From Myxococcus stipitatus (GTDB lineage Bacteria; Myxococcota; Myxococcia; Myxococcales; Myxococcaceae), in assembly GCF_038561935.1 (NCBI RefSeq), contig NZ_CP102770.1, positions 10,017,001 to 10,081,000 on the forward strand: DNA of 64,000 bases. The letters are read 5' to 3'. Under the pieces are notes generated by a model, which saw only the letters and a program-made list of their open reading frames with translations, did no database searches and was not told the DNA's origin. Below are positions 25,321 through 35,600 of the stretch, piece by piece. Within the stretch, counting starts at the first letter, position 1, and each line of letters begins with the position of its first letter. A program made the position numbers and the translations under genes.

Positions 25321-25880
25321 ACATCATGAAGGAAAAGCGCTCGCTCCTCGGCTCGCTCGTCTCCGACGCACGCGAGCTGGCCAGGGCCGCTGGTGGCGGC
25401 ATGGACGCGAAGTCCATTGCCCGGGTCGTGCTGAGCAGTGACTCGTACCGCATCACCGCGCTCAACCGCGCCCGCGAGGCCGCGCTCGACTACCACATCC
25501 CCCTGGTCAACCACGTGCTGCGCGTGGCGCAGACGGCGGTGATGGGGATTGAGATTGGAAAGGAAGTCACGCTCGGCAAGGGCGTGTACTTCGTGCACAG
25601 CCTGGGCGTCGTCATCGGCGGCGATGCGCGCATCGGCGACCGCGTGCGCTTCTACGGCAACAACACCGTGGGCACCGCCAAGGACAACGGCTACCCCACC
25701 ATCGAGGACGACGTCTGGATTGGCGCCGGGGCCCGCATCCTGGGGCCGGTGCGCATCGGCGCCCGCTCGCGCATCGGCGCGAACGCGGTGGTGCTCCAGG
25801 ACGTCCCGCCCGACAGCGTGGCCGTGGGCATCCCCGCTCGCATCTTTCCGCGCAAGGACACGGACGACGTGGTGCTGTGA
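25317..25880 (+). CDS. epsC: EpsC, serine-acetyltransferase-like hexapeptide acetyltransferase
   Basis: A 187-residue protein of the left-handed parallel beta-helix acyltransferase superfamily, with CysE-type features: HIPLVNHVLRVAQTAVMGIEI, GVYFVHSLGVVIGGDARIGD (catalytic His), then hexapeptide turns TIEDDVWIGAGARILGPVRI and RSRIGANAVVLQDVPPDSV. Residues 1-70 are helical. In this setting it more likely acetylates an EPS sugar than makes cysteine; that is inference from context. ATG at 25317 overlaps the epsD stop. Confidence 0.88.
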   Translation: MNIMKEKRSLLGSLVSDARELARAAGGGMDAKSIARVVLSSDSYRITALNRAREAALDYHIPLVNHVLRVAQTAVMGIEIGKEVTLGKGVYFVHSLGVVIGGDARIGDRVRFYGNNTVGTAKDNGYPTIEDDVWIGAGARILGPVRIGARSRIGANAVVLQDVPPDSVAVGIPARIFPRKDTDDVVL

Positions 25881-25916
25881 GGCCCGCCTCGCGAACGCAC
25901 TGGGGGAGATGAGCAC

Positions 25917-28112
25917 ATGGAGGACGGTGTGATGGGTGCGCGAAGGAAGACGGGCGCGGCCGTGGTGACGTGCGTGCTGCTGGCCGGTGGCGCGGGGGCG
26001 CTGGCCGCGGAGCCGTCCGCCGCGACGAAGCCCGCGGAGGCACCGAAGGACTCCGCCACGCAGAAGGCGTCCGACACGGTGGAGAAGGCCGCGTCCGCCG
26101 CGCTCATGTCGCTCTACGACGGCGGCCTGTCCACCGGGTGGCGGGACATCGGCTGGGCGCCTCGCGAGCTGCCGCGCGGGGCTCCGGCGCGCATGCGCCT
26201 GTTCAACTACGGCGGCTGGATTCTCTACCGCCCCAAGCTGGAGGGGACGTTCGGCGCGCTGTCCCTGCGCCTGAGCGCGCCCGAGTCCTATGGCGAGTTC
26301 CTGGAGGTGCGGCTGGACGCGCAGGGCGCCACGTCCTTCCCGCGCATCCCCATCACCGCCGAGCTCCAGGTCCGCAAGGACGGCGAGTGGTCGGAAATCC
26401 TCATCCCCATGGAGCTGCTCAACCCGCGCGGCGAGGCCTTCGACCGCGTGGTGCTGCGCGCGTCCAAGGACGTGGGGCGCGACTGGGTGCTCTTCGACAA
26501 GGTGTCCCTGGTGCCGCTGCCGCCGGACGTCGCCGCCGCGCTGGCCGCGGGCGGCGGTCGCATGGGCAAGGGCAGCGGACGCGACACGAAGCTGACCATC
26601 GACTGCACCGCGCCCGGCCATCGCATCAGCCCGCTCATCTACGGCATCGCCCTGGACGGCCTGCGCGAGAAGAAGGACCAGCACCAGTACAAGATGGGCG
26701 CGACGACGCGCCGCTGGGGCGGCAACCCCACGTCCCGCTACAACTGGAAGCTGGGCGGCGCGTGGAACACGGCCAACGACTGGTACTTCCAGAACGTGGA
26801 CATCGGCCTGTCCTACGAGCACTTCCTCGACGCCAACCAGAAGCACGGCATGTCCTCCGCGCTCACCGTGCCCATGCTGGGCTGGGTGGCCAAGGACACG
26901 TCGTCCGTGGGCTTCCCGGTGGCGCGCTTCGGCGCGCAGAAGGGCGAGGACAACGGCGCCGGCAGCGGCCTCACCCGGGACGGCACCGCGCTGAAGCCGA
27001 GCGCTCCTTCGCAGACGAGCACGGAGGCGTCGCCGGAGTTCGTCGCGGAGTGGATTCGCGCCATCCGCGAGCGCGACAAGGCCCGCGGCGGGCGCAGCGT
27101 GCACATGTACATCCTCGACAACGAGCCCATGCTCTGGAACACGACCCACCGGGACGTGTTCCCCGAGCCGCTCTCGTATGACGGGCTCCTGTCGCGCACC
27201 CTCGCGTACGGCACCGCGGTGCGGAAGGCGGACCCGGAGGCCCTCATCGCGGGCCCCGCCGAGTGGGGCTGGACGAACTACCTCTGGTCCGCGGCGGACT
27301 TCGCGCCGGGCAAGGCGCCGCACTCGGACCGCCGCGCGCATGGGGATGTGCCGCTGCTCGCGTGGTACCTGCGGCAGCTTCGCGACCACGAGAAGAAGAC
27401 GGGCGTGCGCATCCTCGACGTGCTGGACGTGCACTTCTATCCGCAGACGAACGTGGGCGTGGGGCTGGAGGGGAACACGGACCCGGAGACCAACGCCCGG
27501 CGCATCCGCTCCACGCGGGCCCTGTGGGACCCGACGTACAAGGACGAGTCGTGGATTGGCGAGCCCGTGCGGCTGCTCCCGCGCCTCAAGGAGTGGATTG
27601 CGCAGAACTACCCGGGCCGGCTCATCTCCATCGGCGAGTACAACTTCGGCGCGTTCGGCCACATGAGCGGCGGACTCGCGCAGGCCGAGGCCCTGGGCCG
27701 CTTCGCGCAGGAGAACATCTACTCCGCCTACTTCTGGCAGTACCCGACGAATGGCAGCCCGGTGTACTGGGCGTTCCGCGCGTTCAGGGACTTCGACGGG
27801 CGCGGCGGCCGCTTCCAGGACTTCTGGGTGCCGGCGAAGGCCGACGAGGGCGCCAGCGTGTTCGCCTCGCGAGACGAGACGGGGACGAAGCTGGTGGCGG
27901 TGGTGCTGAACCTGGACCCGGACCAGGCCGCGCAGGCGCGGGTGGAGTTGAAGGGCTGCGGGACGCTCACGGGAGCGCGGGTGATGGGGTACTCGGGCGC
28001 GCCCGGGGGCTTCCTTCCGCAGACGACAGGGACGCAGTCGGCGGGGTCGCTGGTGCAGCGGCTGCCGCCCTATTCGATGACAGTGCTTGATTTGACGGTG
28101 AAGAAGCCATGA
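25917..28112 (+). CDS. epsB: EpsB, secreted GH44-family glycoside hydrolase
   Basis: A 731-residue exported protein with signal peptide ending LAGGAGALAAEP. After an Ala/Lys-rich linker comes a beta-sandwich region (about residues 60-210) and a GH44 catalytic domain (about 220-640). The acid/base Glu is in MYILDNEPMLW and the nucleophile Glu in LISIGEYNFGAFG; DVLDVHFYPQ lies between. It would cleave beta-linked glycans in the periplasm or outside, perhaps trimming or releasing EPS. Two starts are possible: ATG 25917 (GGGGGAG nine bases ahead) and ATG 25932 (GGAGGA seven bases ahead). Overlaps epsA by four bases. Confidence 0.87.
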   Translation: MEDGVMGARRKTGAAVVTCVLLAGGAGALAAEPSAATKPAEAPKDSATQKASDTVEKAASAALMSLYDGGLSTGWRDIGWAPRELPRGAPARMRLFNYGGWILYRPKLEGTFGALSLRLSAPESYGEFLEVRLDAQGATSFPRIPITAELQVRKDGEWSEILIPMELLNPRGEAFDRVVLRASKDVGRDWVLFDKVSLVPLPPDVAAALAAGGGRMGKGSGRDTKLTIDCTAPGHRISPLIYGIALDGLREKKDQHQYKMGATTRRWGGNPTSRYNWKLGGAWNTANDWYFQNVDIGLSYEHFLDANQKHGMSSALTVPMLGWVAKDTSSVGFPVARFGAQKGEDNGAGSGLTRDGTALKPSAPSQTSTEASPEFVAEWIRAIRERDKARGGRSVHMYILDNEPMLWNTTHRDVFPEPLSYDGLLSRTLAYGTAVRKADPEALIAGPAEWGWTNYLWSAADFAPGKAPHSDRRAHGDVPLLAWYLRQLRDHEKKTGVRILDVLDVHFYPQTNVGVGLEGNTDPETNARRIRSTRALWDPTYKDESWIGEPVRLLPRLKEWIAQNYPGRLISIGEYNFGAFGHMSGGLAQAEALGRFAQENIYSAYFWQYPTNGSPVYWAFRAFRDFDGRGGRFQDFWVPAKADEGASVFASRDETGTKLVAVVLNLDPDQAAQARVELKGCGTLTGARVMGYSGAPGGFLPQTTGTQSAGSLVQRLPPYSMTVLDLTVKKP

Positions 28113-28912
28113 GTGTCGCGACTCCGGAGTCTCCCCAGTCCTCGCCGTTCACCACGGGCCGTCCGCGCTTGCGGATTGGACAGCTCGCCATCGACCAGCT
28201 CACGTTCGAGGACGCGGTGCGGGAGATTGGCCGCCTCGTCGACGCGCACCAGGGTGGGTACGTCTTCACGGCCAACGTGGACCACGTGGTGCTGGCCGAG
28301 GACAACGCGCAGTTCCGCGAGGCGTACTCGCGCGCCACGATTTCGGTGGTGGATGGGATGCCCATCGTCTGGGCGTCGAAGGCGATGGACGTGTCGCTGC
28401 CCGAGCGCATCGCGGGCTCGGACCTGATTCTCCCGCTGATGCGGCTGGGGGCGGAGCGCAAGTGGCGGGTGTTCCTGCTGGGCGCGGGGCCGGGCGTGGC
28501 GGAGAAGGTGGCGAAGGTGGTGGGCGAGAAGTACGGCGTGGAGGTGGTGGGCTGGGATTCGCCGATGGTCCGCACGGACGCGGGGGACGCGCAGAACGAC
28601 CCCATCGTGGCGAGGATTCGGGAGAAGGACCCGCACCTGCTCTTCGTGGCGTTGGGCAGCCCGAAGCAGGAGGTGTGGATTTCGCAGGTGTCCGCGAAGC
28701 TGGGGCCCACGGTGGCCATCGGCGTGGGGGCGGGGTTCGACTTCATCGCCGGCACGGCGAAGCGCGCGCCCGCGTGGATTTCCAAGGCCGGGTTCGAGTG
28801 GCTGTACCGTCTGGTCAATGAGCCCAAGCGCCTGTGGCGCCGGTACATCCTCAATGACTCACGCTTCGCGACCATCCTGCTGCGGGAGTTCTGGAAGCGC
28901 ACAGGTGTCTGA
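28109..28912 (+). CDS. epsA: EpsA, WecG/TagA-family glycosyltransferase (GT26)
   Basis: A 267-residue GT26 enzyme, the family that adds an N-acetylmannosaminuronate or similar sugar to a lipid-linked acceptor. Motifs: YVFTANVDHVVLAEDN, VVDGMPIVWASKAM, the nucleotide-binding VFLLGAGPGVAEK, LLFVALGSPKQEVWI and GVGAGFDFIAGTAKRAP, with WLYRLVNEPKRLWRRY near the C-terminal membrane-association end. ATGA overlap with epsB. Last gene of the eps locus on this side; no clear hairpin follows. Confidence 0.9.
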   Translation: MSVATPESPQSSPFTTGRPRLRIGQLAIDQLTFEDAVREIGRLVDAHQGGYVFTANVDHVVLAEDNAQFREAYSRATISVVDGMPIVWASKAMDVSLPERIAGSDLILPLMRLGAERKWRVFLLGAGPGVAEKVAKVVGEKYGVEVVGWDSPMVRTDAGDAQNDPIVARIREKDPHLLFVALGSPKQEVWISQVSAKLGPTVAIGVGAGFDFIAGTAKRAPAWISKAGFEWLYRLVNEPKRLWRRYILNDSRFATILLREFWKRTGV

Positions 28913-29031
28913 GACCCCAGGGTAGCGAGTCCCCCGGGAGAGCGCCCAAAACCAGACAGTGCCCCACCATCCACGCCGTCCGGCGCGTTGTATGACCAGA
29001 CGGAGTGCCCCTAGCCTTGGCGGTCGAGCCG

Positions 29032-30846
29032 ATGACCGCCAGCACCAAGACGAAGGAAGAGCGCCCGCGTCTGGCCAAGGACGCACTGATCTCCACGCTG
29101 GTCAACGACTTCGTCATTGAAGAGCGGATTGGCGAGGGGGGAATGGGCGTCGTCTATCGCGCCACGCATCCCCTGATTGGCAAACAAGTCGCCATCAAGG
29201 TGCTCCGCTCGGAGCTCGTCACCCGGCAACAGGTGGACCGGCTGCTCATCGAGGCCCGCGCGGTCAATGCCATCCGCCATCCCGGCATCATCGACATCTT
29301 CGGGTTCGGACAGCTGCCCGATGGCCGACCCTACATCATCATGGAGTTGCTCCGAGGCCAATCCCTCTCCTCGGCAATCCAACAGCGCTCGCGACTCAAT
29401 CCCAACACCGCTGTCTGGATTCTCGACCAGATGCTGTCGGCGCTTGGAGCAGCGCACTCCGCCGGCGTGGTGCACCGAGACCTGAAGCCCGGCAACGTGT
29501 TCCTCGCGGATGCCCTCGACGGCTCGCGCGTCGTGAAGCTCGTCGACTTCGGCATCGCCAAGCTGGTGCGCGAACAGGCCGGGCCCGCCACCGTGACGGG
29601 CGCCATCCTGGGCACCCCCGAGTACATGTCCCCCGAGCAGATTCGAGGGAACACCATCAGCGCCGCCACGGACCTCTACGCGGTCGGCGTCATCGCCTTC
29701 CAGATGCTGACGGGTGAGCGCCCCTTCAAGGGCGACCAACTCCAGGTCCTCTTCGCCCATGTCGAGCAGCCTCCGCCGCTCCCGTCCTCGCTCGTCCCTG
29801 ACATCCCCTCGGAGCTCGACGCACTCGTCCTCCGGCTGCTCGCCAAGAGTCCCTCCCAACGCCCGGAATCCGCGGACGCCGTGCGGCAAGCGTTGAAGCA
29901 GATTCCGCCCAGTCGGCTTCCCCCACTCGACACAGAGCCCACGGACGTCCTGATGCCGCTCCGATGGGAGGGCGGTACGAAGTCCACTGCGTCCCAGATT
30001 CGGCTGAACCTTCCCGGGACTCGGCGCCGCCACTGGGCCCTGGCCGTGGGCGTCGTGCTCCTGTCCACCGCCGCCGCGACGGCCTTCCTTCTCTGGCCTC
30101 GGCCCCACACCGCCGAGACACCTCCCGAGCCCATCGCGCAGCAGGTGGCCCCAATCCCTCTCGAAGAGCCCCTCGCTCGGCCCACGCCCATCGTGTCTCA
30201 ACCCCAGGCACCTGTCGCCACTGCGCCCAAAGTGACCGTGCCTCCCAATCCCGCGACGCCCGAGGCTCAAGCGGCCCCTCCCGAGATACCCACCCAGGCA
30301 CCGACTCCCTCACGAAGCGCCGCGACTCCGACGGACCCCAAGCTGGTTCAGCGCATCCAGCAGCTCACGGAGCGCTACGAGCAACTGACGTCAGGGCACA
30401 CCCCCATCCCCCAGTTCGAGAAGGAGCTCAAACGTGTTCAGGCCCGGGCACTGACGGCCAGGACTCGCTCCCAACTCGCCCACGTGAACACGTCCCTGGA
30501 CACGCTGACCCAGCACCTGGATGCCGTCGCCGCGACTCGATTGCCCAGTCCTCTTCCCGTGCTCCCACCCGTGGTGGCGCTCCCTGCTCCGGACCCTCAG
30601 TTCCTGGCATTGATGACCACGCCGAAGCTGACCCCGCCGGATGAAAAGCTGGCCCGGCGCTTCGCCTACCTCAAGTCGCTCTACCTGGTGCGCTCCATGA
30701 AGCGGGAGTACCCCAAGGACCACGAGCACACCTTCGTCCAGCTCCTGCTTCGCGCGATGAAGGCGGAAACCGCCACCCAGCGCATGGACATCCACCGAGC
30801 CCTCGACGAGTGGAAGGCCGCGCTGGACCGCGCCACGCCAAAGTAG
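29032..30846 (+). CDS. membrane-anchored Ser/Thr protein kinase with coiled-coil tail
   Basis: A 604-residue Hanks-type kinase. The kinase domain (residues 28-290) has GEGGMGVV at 34-41, the ATP-binding Lys K56, catalytic HRDLKPGN with D150, DFG at 172 and TPEYMSPEQIRG, so it should be active. One membrane helix near 328-350 (HWALAVGVVLLSTAAATAFL) is followed by a Pro-rich linker and a predicted coiled-coil region outside the membrane (LVQRIQQLTERYEQL). A GTG at 29005 is also in frame; the ATG at 29032 opens the protein proper. In the gap before it, ACCAGACAGTGCCCC (28951) and ACCAGACGGAGTGCCCC (28995) form an imperfect repeat. Substrate unknown. Confidence 0.88.
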   Translation: MTASTKTKEERPRLAKDALISTLVNDFVIEERIGEGGMGVVYRATHPLIGKQVAIKVLRSELVTRQQVDRLLIEARAVNAIRHPGIIDIFGFGQLPDGRPYIIMELLRGQSLSSAIQQRSRLNPNTAVWILDQMLSALGAAHSAGVVHRDLKPGNVFLADALDGSRVVKLVDFGIAKLVREQAGPATVTGAILGTPEYMSPEQIRGNTISAATDLYAVGVIAFQMLTGERPFKGDQLQVLFAHVEQPPPLPSSLVPDIPSELDALVLRLLAKSPSQRPESADAVRQALKQIPPSRLPPLDTEPTDVLMPLRWEGGTKSTASQIRLNLPGTRRRHWALAVGVVLLSTAAATAFLLWPRPHTAETPPEPIAQQVAPIPLEEPLARPTPIVSQPQAPVATAPKVTVPPNPATPEAQAAPPEIPTQAPTPSRSAATPTDPKLVQRIQQLTERYEQLTSGHTPIPQFEKELKRVQARALTARTRSQLAHVNTSLDTLTQHLDAVAATRLPSPLPVLPPVVALPAPDPQFLALMTTPKLTPPDEKLARRFAYLKSLYLVRSMKREYPKDHEHTFVQLLLRAMKAETATQRMDIHRALDEWKAALDRATPK

Positions 30847-30958
30847 CCCCCACATCCGCTGGCCCCCTCGTGCGGACCTTCGCGTGCAATCATCCACGAA
30901 TCATTTCGTAGACCGTGACGCGACCCAGTCCAACCGCCCAAGCCCACCCGGATTCCTC

Positions 30959-32545
30959 ATGCGCCACCTCCTCTCCTCCCGCCTCCTCCCCGTGACCCTC
31001 TCGGGCCTGACGGCCCTTGGTCTCCTCACGGGCGCGGACACGCCCAAGCCCGCCACCCAGTGGCTGGCCCGCCCCTCCGAGGCCGCTCGCATCTCCCGCG
31101 TCGAGCAGGGCCTCCCCGCCCTCACCCTCCCGGGCGAGGCCCCTCGCAAGATGTCCATCCAGGACTGGATGGCCCTGTATGAAATCCCCGGCGTCAGCGT
31201 CGCCGTGTTCGACCGGGGCGCCCTCGTCTGGGCCAAGGGCTACGGCGTGAAAGAGGCCGGCGGCTCCGAGCCCATCACCGTCGACACCCTCTTCCAGGCC
31301 GCCTCCATCAGCAAGCCCGTCTCGGCCCTCGCCGCCATGCACCACGCGGAGAAGCGCAAGTGGTCGCTCGACGAGGACATCAACGCGAAGCTCGTCTCCT
31401 GGAAGCTGCCCGACAACGACTTCACGAAGGACCAGAAGGTCACCCTGCGCCGGCTCCTCTCCCACAGCGCCGGCACCACCGTGCACGGCTTCCGGGGCTA
31501 CTCCGCCCAGGCTTCCGTTCCCACATTGCAACAGCTTCTCAATGGCGAGAAGCCCGCCAACTCCTCCGCCGTCCGCGTCGACACCGTGCCCGGCACCCTG
31601 ACGCGCTACAGCGGCGGCGGCACCTCCATCGTCCAGCTGATGCTCCAGGACCAGCTCCAGAAGCCCTTCGCCCAAATCATGAAGGAGACCGTGCTGGCCC
31701 CCCTCGGCCTGAAGAACAGCACCTACGAGCAGCCCCTGCCCAAGGCCCTGGAGCCCCTCGCCGCCGTCGGCACCCGCTCAGGCGGCAAGAGCGTGGCGGG
31801 CCGCTGGCACACCTATCCGGAGCAGGCCGCCGCGGGCCTGTGGACCACGCCGTCGGACCTCGCCCGCATCGCGCTGGAGGTCTCCAAGGCCACCCAGGGC
31901 AAGTCCCAGCGCGTGGTGTCCCCGTCCATGGCGAAGCAGATGCTCACCCGGCAGTCGGAGTCCTTCGGCATCGGCTTCATGCGCCCCAAGGAGCAGTCCT
32001 GGTTCGGCCACGGCGGCTCCAACGAGGGCTACCGCTGCGTCCTCGTCGCCTTCGCCGAGTCCGGCAGCGGCATCGCCATCATGACCAACTCGGATGACGG
32101 CGGGCTCCTCTTCGACCGCCTCATCGCCAGCGCGATGGCGGAGTACGGCTGGAAGGGCTTCACTCCCGAAACCGAGCGCCCCGGCTTCACCACGGACATG
32201 ATTCTGCGGACGAAGGGCGCGGACGCCGCCATCGCCTGGTTCACCTCGCACAAGAGCGCCTCGACCGGAAAGGACGCGCCGTCCTCCGCCGTCCTCAACA
32301 ACCTGGGCTACTCTCTGATGGGCCGGGGCCGCCTCCCCGACGCCCTGAAGCTGTTCGAGGCCAACGTCGCCCTCTACCCCGAGGACGCCAACACCCACGA
32401 CAGCCTGGGCGAGGGCTACGCCGCCGCCGCCCGCAAGGATGAAGCCATCCGCAGCTACAAGAAGTCCCTGGAGCTCAACCCCAAGAACGACAACGCCCGG
32501 AAGATGCTGCGAGACCTCGGCGCCGAGGCGGCCACCACGAAGTAG
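30959..32545 (+). CDS. serine hydrolase (class C beta-lactamase fold) with TPR tail
   Basis: A 528-residue exported protein: signal peptide MRHLLSSRLLPVTLSGLTAL, then a beta-lactamase/esterase domain (about 65-390) with the SXXK nucleophile S116-K119 (AASISKP), the Tyr motif YSG at 217-219 and the HGG triad at 351-353 (WFGHGGSNEG). All active-site motifs are intact. Residues about 440-525 hold two TPR repeats (LNNLGYSLMGRGRLPDALK, DSLGEGYAAAARKDEAIRS). Could be a peptidase, esterase or amidase. A decayed copy lies at 36794-38017. The frame opens earlier at a GTG (30884), but the signal peptide favours the ATG. Confidence 0.87.
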   Translation: MRHLLSSRLLPVTLSGLTALGLLTGADTPKPATQWLARPSEAARISRVEQGLPALTLPGEAPRKMSIQDWMALYEIPGVSVAVFDRGALVWAKGYGVKEAGGSEPITVDTLFQAASISKPVSALAAMHHAEKRKWSLDEDINAKLVSWKLPDNDFTKDQKVTLRRLLSHSAGTTVHGFRGYSAQASVPTLQQLLNGEKPANSSAVRVDTVPGTLTRYSGGGTSIVQLMLQDQLQKPFAQIMKETVLAPLGLKNSTYEQPLPKALEPLAAVGTRSGGKSVAGRWHTYPEQAAAGLWTTPSDLARIALEVSKATQGKSQRVVSPSMAKQMLTRQSESFGIGFMRPKEQSWFGHGGSNEGYRCVLVAFAESGSGIAIMTNSDDGGLLFDRLIASAMAEYGWKGFTPETERPGFTTDMILRTKGADAAIAWFTSHKSASTGKDAPSSAVLNNLGYSLMGRGRLPDALKLFEANVALYPEDANTHDSLGEGYAAAARKDEAIRSYKKSLELNPKNDNARKMLRDLGAEAATTK

Positions 32546-32559
32546 CCCCCTCATGCCGA

Positions 32560-32596
32560 GAGGACGGAGCGAAGACCCAACCTCCCCTCCGTCCTC
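32560..32596. terminator. 10-bp perfect hairpin between convergent genes
   Basis: GAGGACGGAG (32560-32569) pairs with CTCCGTCCTC (32587-32596) over a 17-base loop, 15 bases after the serine hydrolase stop and 27 before the end of the convergent Ig-like gene. No clear T-run. Confidence 0.4.
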
Positions 32597-32622
32597 ACGC
32601 ACTCACGACAGCGCGCCCGGCA

Positions 32623-35600
32623 TCACAGCTTCGTGCTGGCGTGCAACGCCGTCACTCCCGGCGCCACGGCCTGTCGCCACGTGACGCGGTAGGTGCCCCC
32701 CTCGAGGTCCCACGTCACGCTCCCCGGCTGGATGGGGAAGCGCCCCTCGTGGGGCACCGCGCCCCTCCAGAACGAGCGAGTGCCCGACGCGTAGGACAAG
32801 GCCAGGTCCGTCTCCTCGCCGAAGCCGGGCCCCGTCACCAGGCCACAGCCCTTCGCATCACACCGCAAGCGGCCCGCCGGAAAGGGGCGACTGACTCCCG
32901 TCGCCTCCTTCACCCACTCCGTCCCCGTCCACCGCCACCAGCTCACATCCGTGTGCATCCGGACTCCGCTCGGGGACACGGCCATCAAGCCCTGGCCATC
33001 CCCCGACGACGCCACGGTGTTCTCGTTGGACCAGGCGACACCGTTGTGCATCATGTACCGGAACTCGTCGTCGAGGGGCGCCATCACCATCACCGCGCTG
33101 TCCGTGGCCACGATGTCGTAGCTGCCGGTCCGCAGCACCGGCTCCACCCTCGGCTGCCAGACGCCCGAGGTGTGCATGCGCAGGATGTTCAGCGTGCCCC
33201 CCTCCCGCTTCGTCGACAACGCGAAGGAGGCTCCCGAGGGAATCAGCTGGGTGTTCTTCCAGCGCAGCGTCGTCGACGTGCGCTCGGCGGCCAGCTGAGG
33301 CGCGCCCCACGTCATCCCGTCCACGCTCAGCGCCGAGCGAATCTCCCACTGTCCCCACGCCGCCATGAAGCCACTGGCGCCGTGCACGAGAGCAAGGTCG
33401 GGGTCCGTGCCCGTCACGGTGTCCAGCTTGAACGGCGCCCCCAGCACCCCCGCCGTGGAGGACACCGCCCAGAGGTCCATCTGGCCCGCCGTGGTGGACG
33501 GCTGGAGGTAGGTGAGGACCACCGTGTCGTCGTCCACGGCCACACGGACCTTGGAGCCCACGGGCCCCAGGCGCACGGGCTGGTGCCACACCTCCCCGTC
33601 GTACTCCGCGAGGAAGAGGCTCCACGCGCCTCCATCGAACTGCTCCCACGCGGCGGCCCCATGCCCGTCCGGCGCGAAGTGGACCACCGCCTCCCGCACA
33701 CCTCCGACGAGCGGCGGCGTCACCAGCTGCCTCGGTGCGCCCCACTGGCCACCGCCCTGATAGCCACGCGCGGAGAGCTGCCCCGGCGTCACATACGCCA
33801 CATCCACCTGGTCCCCCACCTGGTGCGGGACCAGGGGAGTGCTGTCCGCGCCGCGAAGCTGGACGCTCGGCTGCCACCCCTGCGGCGTGAGCGCGGTCGC
33901 CCAGACTTCATGCGTGGTCGACACCGGGCCGTTCTTCCTCATCAGGACCAGCAGCTCATCGCCCACGGCACGTGTCTCGAGCACCACGTTCATCCCTGTC
34001 GCGACAACGCTCCTCGTCACCGACGTCCACGAGCCCCCCACCTGCGTGAGGGAGTGCACCTGCGTCGAGCTGCTGCTCGACAACAACCCGACGTAGTTGC
34101 CCTGGTACGAAACCACCGCCAGCGGGAACGAGGTCGTCCCGCTCTCCGGCAGCGGCACGAGGGACTGCCACTCGCCATTGACGCGAACCGCCGCGGTGAG
34201 CTGATCCGCGCGGATGAAGAGCGCCGTGACGGTGCTCCCATCCGAGGCGATGCGCAGGTGGCGCGCCTGACTGGAGGTGATGAACTCGGCGGGCCCCCAC
34301 GCGCGGGTGGTCCGGTTGAAGAGTGAGAACCACGTCCCCTCGGAGGTGGTCCACGCCCGGCCAAAGCTGTCTCCCACCCGGGTGTACTGCTCCTCCACGG
34401 ACGAGGAGTTGACGCTGGAGTGCACCCACTGCACACCATCGAAAATCGTCGTGACGTCCTCGAAGGAGTCCGGCCCCGACATCCACATCACGGCCCCCGC
34501 ATGCGAGAGGAGGGTCGGGGACGTCCCCAGGTTCTTCCGGGCCACCTCCAACCACTGCGTCCCGGACCGCACCCGGAAGGACCTCGAGACGGTGTCATAG
34601 ACATAGAGGTTGTTGCCGAAGCCGAAGAGGTGGCCCCGGATGCCCGGCGTCACCGGAGTGAAGGCCGTCCCATCGAAGAGCGCCACCGCGTCTTCAGCGA
34701 GCGAGGGGTCCGACCACCCCACGATGAACCGCTGGTCCCACGCGGCCACCTGCGGCGACTGCTTCATCGAGCTGCCCTCACCCACCAGGATGGACGCTCC
34801 GAAGCCAGCACCCTTGTTGAGCGAAGCGCGGACCTGGACGCCCGTGCCCGTGTTCTCGTTCCACACGGCCAGCGTCCCCAGCGGCCCGGTGGCAAACACG
34901 GGCACACCCGCCTGGCCTGGGCTACCGGCGCTCACCCTCACGCCTGGAGCCACCGTGCGAATCGTGTACGTGAAGGGCGCAGCGAGGCTCAATCCCTGGG
35001 GCGTGCGCACGTCCTTCACCGTCAGCGTGTAGTCCGTCGCGGGCGCGAAGGGCGACAACTGACGGAACGCCACCGTGTTCGTCGAGGACTCGTAGTGGGC
35101 CACCCCCGAGACCCCCGCGACGCTGACCGTCTCCGGGGTGATGGAGGCCCGGTCCAGCGGCCGGTCGAAGCGCACACGCAGCGGGCCGCTCAGCGGCACG
35201 AAGCGCGTGTCCGGAGCCGGCGTGGCCTCCACGACGCGCGGAGGCGACGGCTGCAACTCCGTGACGAAGCCGAAGCCCTCGAACGGCACCAGCCGGTTGC
35301 CCGCGAGGTCCTCCACGGAGCGGACCTGTCCCCGATAGCGCGTCTGGTACTTCAAGGGCGCGTGAGGCGTGAAGCCCACCTGGAGCCGCGCGTCGTCGTA
35401 GCGCAGGGTGCCCGGGACGAGGCCGACGACCTGGGTGCCCTCCGTGTTCAGCTCCTCCAGGAAGAGGCGGTCCGGCGTGATGCTCGCGGGCCGGAGCGGC
35501 TCGCTGAAGCGGACGAGGATGGGGGCATGGCGCGCGGCGACGCCCACCTCGGTCGCCTCCGGCAGGGTCGCCTGCACGCGAGGCGAGCGGGTGTCGCGCG

